A DNA stretch of 64,000 nucleotides. It comes from an uncultured Pontibacter sp. (lineage in GTDB: Bacteria > Bacteroidota > Bacteroidia > Cytophagales > Hymenobacteraceae). The notes under the pieces are model-generated. The model made no database searches, was not told where the DNA came from, and saw nothing but the letters and a program-made list of their open reading frames with translations. Each line of letters starts with the position of its first letter. Position 1 is the stretch's first letter. Location of the stretch: assembly GCA_947499125.1 (NCBI GenBank), contig CANMMP010000002.1, positions 186,001 through 250,000 on the forward strand, in the 5' to 3' direction. A program made the translations under genes and the position numbers. Positions 61,154 to 64,000 of this stretch are shown piece by piece.

Positions 61154-64000
61154 CTACTTTTTCATGATGTACTTAATTCCCCGGATAGGTATAAGTACCC
61201 AGTCCGGACGGTTATTTAGTTCATACCCTAACTCATAGATCGCTTTCTCCAGCAGGAACGTCTCCATCAGTATCTCAAAATCTTCTTCGCGGGCAGGCAC
61301 TACGCCGGTTCCCATGGTTTTGCCAAGGTACGCGTGCATAAAGAAGTTGCTGGCATAATGGTACCACTGTTCGGCCCATTCCTCCATATAAGTCTCGTCT
61401 TCTTTTACAGTTACATTTTGCTGGAAAAGGGCATTATAAGCTGCATAATGAAACGAGCGGATCATACCTGCCACATCCCGTAACGGGGAGCGTTTTAGGC
61501 GGCGCTCACTGAACGAGCGTGCCGGTTCTCCTTCAAAATCGATAATGTAAAAGTCTTTGCCTGTAAACAGCACCTGGCCCAGGTGGTAATCGCCGTGCGT
61601 CCTGATCTTCATGGTATCAATTTTATGGGCGAAGATCATTTTAAGACGCTCCAGTATCTCACCTCTCATATTCAGTACTTCTTCGGCTTCGGCACGCACA
61701 TTATCCGGCAGTTTAGGCAGGTGCTGGCGCAGACTGTCGAAGTTGCTGCGTACAAGGGAGGTAAGCGACGAATAAAGCGACCGCTGATAATGCAGGGAGA
61801 AATCTTCCGGGGCAAAGTCTTTCTGGTCGCTTAGTGAGGCGAGTGCCACGTGCATTTCTGCGGTGCGTAGCCCAAGCAGTTCGATGCGGTCTACGGAAGC
61901 GCCGCCGAGCTGCATTTGCACAGGTTCCGGGCTTTGAGTGAACGATACCGGTCTGGAGAGTGTGCCTATAGTTGGTGCTACACTTACCTGTTCGGAACTG
62001 GTCTCGATTCGCTCAAAGAAACGCTTAAGCGAGCTTTCCATCATTACCCAGGCATCGCCCTGGTTTGGTACCAGTTCCTGTAACATAACCAATACCATCG
62101 GTTGCTTGCCAGCTTCTACATGCTCCAGCGAACCTAAAAAGCGCGGTACCTGCTCAAAGTTAGCCCGGTCGGTTAAGGTGCTCACTACTTCCACATCGGG
62201 GTTAAGGGCACGGTCCAGTTTGCGGTATATCTTCAGGAAGAAGCGATCGTCGAATATAACCGAAGTATTGCTCTGCTCGGCTCCGAGTATGCGGGATGGT
62301 ATGGTGCCGTTATGTTCTTTCAGCACCTGGCTGACTATGCGGTTGCTGTAACCATTCAGCTCGCTATGGTCGGTACGCAGGTTCTTGCGACGCGCGATCA
62401 GTTGCAATAACAGTTGTCGGTACTCATCCCAATACATCGCATCGTACAGGTAACCTTCTGTTCCTTCGTTTGTAACGCGGGCAATTATACTTGTTGGCTG
62501 CGATGTATTCAGGTTGTTCATCTCCTGTTCGTCGGAGGTGAAGGCTATCGGCAGTTGGTAAAGCTCTGGCAAGCCATCGTTATAGCTTACTTCAATAAAC
62601 AACAGCGCTACGCCCTGGCGGCCTACTGCAAGTGGTGTGTTGTTCACGATCTGCATACGCTGTATAGTGCGCGCCTTTCCGCCAAACCAACGGCGTTCCT
62701 GTATGTAAGGTGGCAACACGCGGCTTTCTAGCTGGCGTATGGCTTCCTGTGGCAACGGGTTTCTGAGCGCTGGAATCTGCATAGCTGTGCGCTGCAGGTC
62801 CCGGCTCCTGTTTACAGAAACTGCCTGCGGCTGCAACTCGAACCAGTAATAGCCATGGCCACCCACCGTAAACAGGTAATCTTCATCTTTTATATTCGGG
62901 AATTTGTTCTTGCTGAAAACCTCCATCGGAGTATAGCCTGTAAACTCTTTCAAATCCAGTTCCACAGCTTCCGGGAAACGCGAAAGGTTGGCAATTACAA
63001 GTATATTCTCATCTTCGTAAGACCGGATAAAGGCCAGCACTTTAGAGTTTGCCGGATTCAGGAATTTTATACTTCCTCGGCCAAAAGCTTTGTAGCGCTT
63101 GCGCATGTTTATAATGCGGCGCATCCACCACAAGAGTGAGCTGCTGTTCTGTTCCTGCGTTTCCACGTTCACAGATTCATACTTATACTCCGGGTCGATG
63201 ATGACTGGTAAGTATAACTTTTGTGGATTAGCTGCAGAGAATCCGGCATTACGGTCGTCGTTCCATTGCATTGGGGTACGCACGCCATCCCGGTCGCCGA
63301 GGTAAAAGTTATCGCCCATGCCTATCTCATCGCCATAGTATACTACGGGCGTTCCCTTCATCGAGAAAAGGAGCACATTCATCAGCTCTATCTTATTTCG
63401 GTCGTTGCTAAGCAGTGGCGCCAAACGGTGACGGATACCGAGGTTGATTTTGGCCAGCGGGTCGCGGGTGTATACTTTATACATATAATCGCGCTCTTCG
63501 TCGGTCACCATTTCCAAGGTCAGCTCGTCGTGGTTACGCAAAAACATGGCCCACTGGCAGGTTTCAGGTATAGTGGGTGTCTGGTCAAAAATATCGATGA
63601 TCGGGTAACGGTCTTCCATCTTCACCGACATGAACAGGCGTGGCATGATCGGGAAGTGGTAGTTCATCTGACACTCATCGCCGTTACCAAAGTAGGATGC
63701 AGAATCTTCAGGCCACATGTTGGCCTCAGCCAATAGGAGCTTGCCGCTATACTTGCTGTCTACGTGAGCACGCAGTTTTTTCAGGAAGTCGTGGGTTTCG
63801 GGCAGGTTCTCGCCGTTAGTGCCTTCCCGCTCAAATAAGTATGGCACAGCATCCAAACGGAAGCCATCAACTCCCAGGTCCAGCCAGTAATCGAGCATCT
63901 TAAACACCTCCTTCTGCACGGCAGGGTTGTCGTAGTTCAGGTCTGGTTGGTGATGGAAAAAGCGGTGCCAGTAGTATTGTTTGGCAACGGGGTCCCAGGT
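61154..64000 (-). CDS. treS: Trehalose synthase-maltokinase fusion (5' end outside window)
   Basis: The gene runs off the right edge; 948 residues are visible and the frame continues to base 64000, where WDPVAKQYYWHRFFHHQPDL is read as part of the barrel. Start codons near 63919 are internal. The N-terminal part is GH13 trehalose synthase (trehalose to maltose), with the nucleophile Asp in FRLDAVPYLF (codon at 63851-63853), the later NHDE in MFLRNHDELTLE, and GDEIGMGDN. The C-terminal half (about 450 residues) is a maltokinase (maltose + ATP to maltose 1-phosphate) with HGDYHLGQVLF and IDFEGEPARSF, the catalytic and metal sites. Together with glgB it is two steps of the GlgE glucan pathway. 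Confidence 0.94.
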   Translation of the reverse strand, partial: TWDPVAKQYYWHRFFHHQPDLNYDNPAVQKEVFKMLDYWLDLGVDGFRLDAVPYLFEREGTNGENLPETHDFLKKLRAHVDSKYSGKLLLAEANMWPEDSASYFGNGDECQMNYHFPIMPRLFMSVKMEDRYPIIDIFDQTPTIPETCQWAMFLRNHDELTLEMVTDEERDYMYKVYTRDPLAKINLGIRHRLAPLLSNDRNKIELMNVLLFSMKGTPVVYYGDEIGMGDNFYLGDRDGVRTPMQWNDDRNAGFSAANPQKLYLPVIIDPEYKYESVNVETQEQNSSSLLWWMRRIINMRKRYKAFGRGSIKFLNPANSKVLAFIRSYEDENILVIANLSRFPEAVELDLKEFTGYTPMEVFSKNKFPNIKDEDYLFTVGGHGYYWFELQPQAVSVNRSRDLQRTAMQIPALRNPLPQEAIRQLESRVLPPYIQERRWFGGKARTIQRMQIVNNTPLAVGRQGVALLFIEVSYNDGLPELYQLPIAFTSDEQEMNNLNTSQPTSIIARVTNEGTEGYLYDAMYWDEYRQLLLQLIARRKNLRTDHSELNGYSNRIVSQVLKEHNGTIPSRILGAEQSNTSVIFDDRFFLKIYRKLDRALNPDVEVVSTLTDRANFEQVPRFLGSLEHVEAGKQPMVLVMLQELVPNQGDAWVMMESSLKRFFERIETSSEQVSVAPTIGTLSRPVSFTQSPEPVQMQLGGASVDRIELLGLRTAEMHVALASLSDQKDFAPEDFSLHYQRSLYSSLTSLVRSNFDSLRQHLPKLPDNVRAEAEEVLNMRGEILERLKMIFAHKIDTMKIRTHGDYHLGQVLFTGKDFYIIDFEGEPARSFSERRLKRSPLRDVAGMIRSFHYAAYNALFQQNVTVKEDETYMEEWAEQWYHYASNFFMHAYLGKTMGTGVVPAREEDFEILMETFLLEKAIYELGYELNNRPDWVLIPIRGIKYIMKK

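Noticed and set aside
61154-63919. Taking the treS-mak gene as starting at 63919
   Set aside because: The frame stays open to 64000 and the extra codons read as conserved trehalose-synthase barrel sequence, so the gene is cut by the window edge.

Overview
The window reads as chromosomal DNA of a Bacteroidota bacterium, most likely order Cytophagales, family Hymenobacteraceae (Pontibacter-like). The reasons are a type IX secretion C-terminal tail on a 1418-residue secreted protein, the absence of Shine-Dalgarno sequences, promoters of the Bacteroidota form TTTG-N19-TAnnTTTG (best before a tRNA-Pro gene and before an EamA transporter gene), many short lipoproteins, a BatB/BatC pair and a roughly 630-residue PurF. 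The genus is an inference; no rRNA is present. There is no prophage, transposase, CRISPR array or integron. The unusual content is repeat-like: several families of palindromic intergenic elements and a very frequent short motif, CTATAG/TATACTT, spread through genes and spacers alike.

Layout. 0.5-4.4 kb (minus): nitroreductase, phospho-sugar mutase, 4-hydroxyphenylpyruvate dioxygenase. 4.6-7.9 kb (plus): five small proteins of unknown role, four of them exported, in a stretch where the CTATAG motif is nearly absent. 8-13.8 kb (minus): trpS, EamA transporter, queuosine-precursor transporter, DUF4260, STAS protein + RNase Z, purC. 14.4 kb (plus): a lipoprotein built of two subtilase-prodomain-like units. 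15.2-17.6 kb: lysC-lysA, overlapping by one base. 17.8-22 kb: type IX cargo. 22.3-28 kb: biotin operon bioB-bioF-bioD-bioA followed by a FabF-like ketosynthase. 28.8-31.2 kb (plus): YgiB-like lipoprotein, YgiC-like ATP-grasp enzyme, lipoprotein. 31.3-40.3 kb: nuoH-I-J-K-L-M-N, then purF 8 bases later. 42-56 kb: MORN-repeat protein, HEAT-like protein, thiolase, S9 peptidase, CHRD-like lipoprotein, two hotdog thioesterases, HD protein, BatC/BatB, three tRNA genes (Ser, Pro, Arg), a DUF2179 membrane protein and an MscS channel. 56.6-64 kb: an OtsA-OtsB fusion facing glgB and a treS-maltokinase fusion cut by the window edge.

How genes work together. The last block is an alpha-glucan/trehalose locus. 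TreS-Mak would turn trehalose into maltose 1-phosphate, GlgB would branch the glucan, and glgE is predicted just beyond the right edge. The OtsA part of the fusion keeps all its catalytic residues, but the phosphatase part has lost the nucleophilic Asp (Glu497). The Nuo block encodes the membrane arm of complex I plus NuoI; nuoA-G are not here. Most spacers inside the Nuo block hold a palindromic element, and these belong to different families.

All function calls are from reading motifs by eye; no database search was run.
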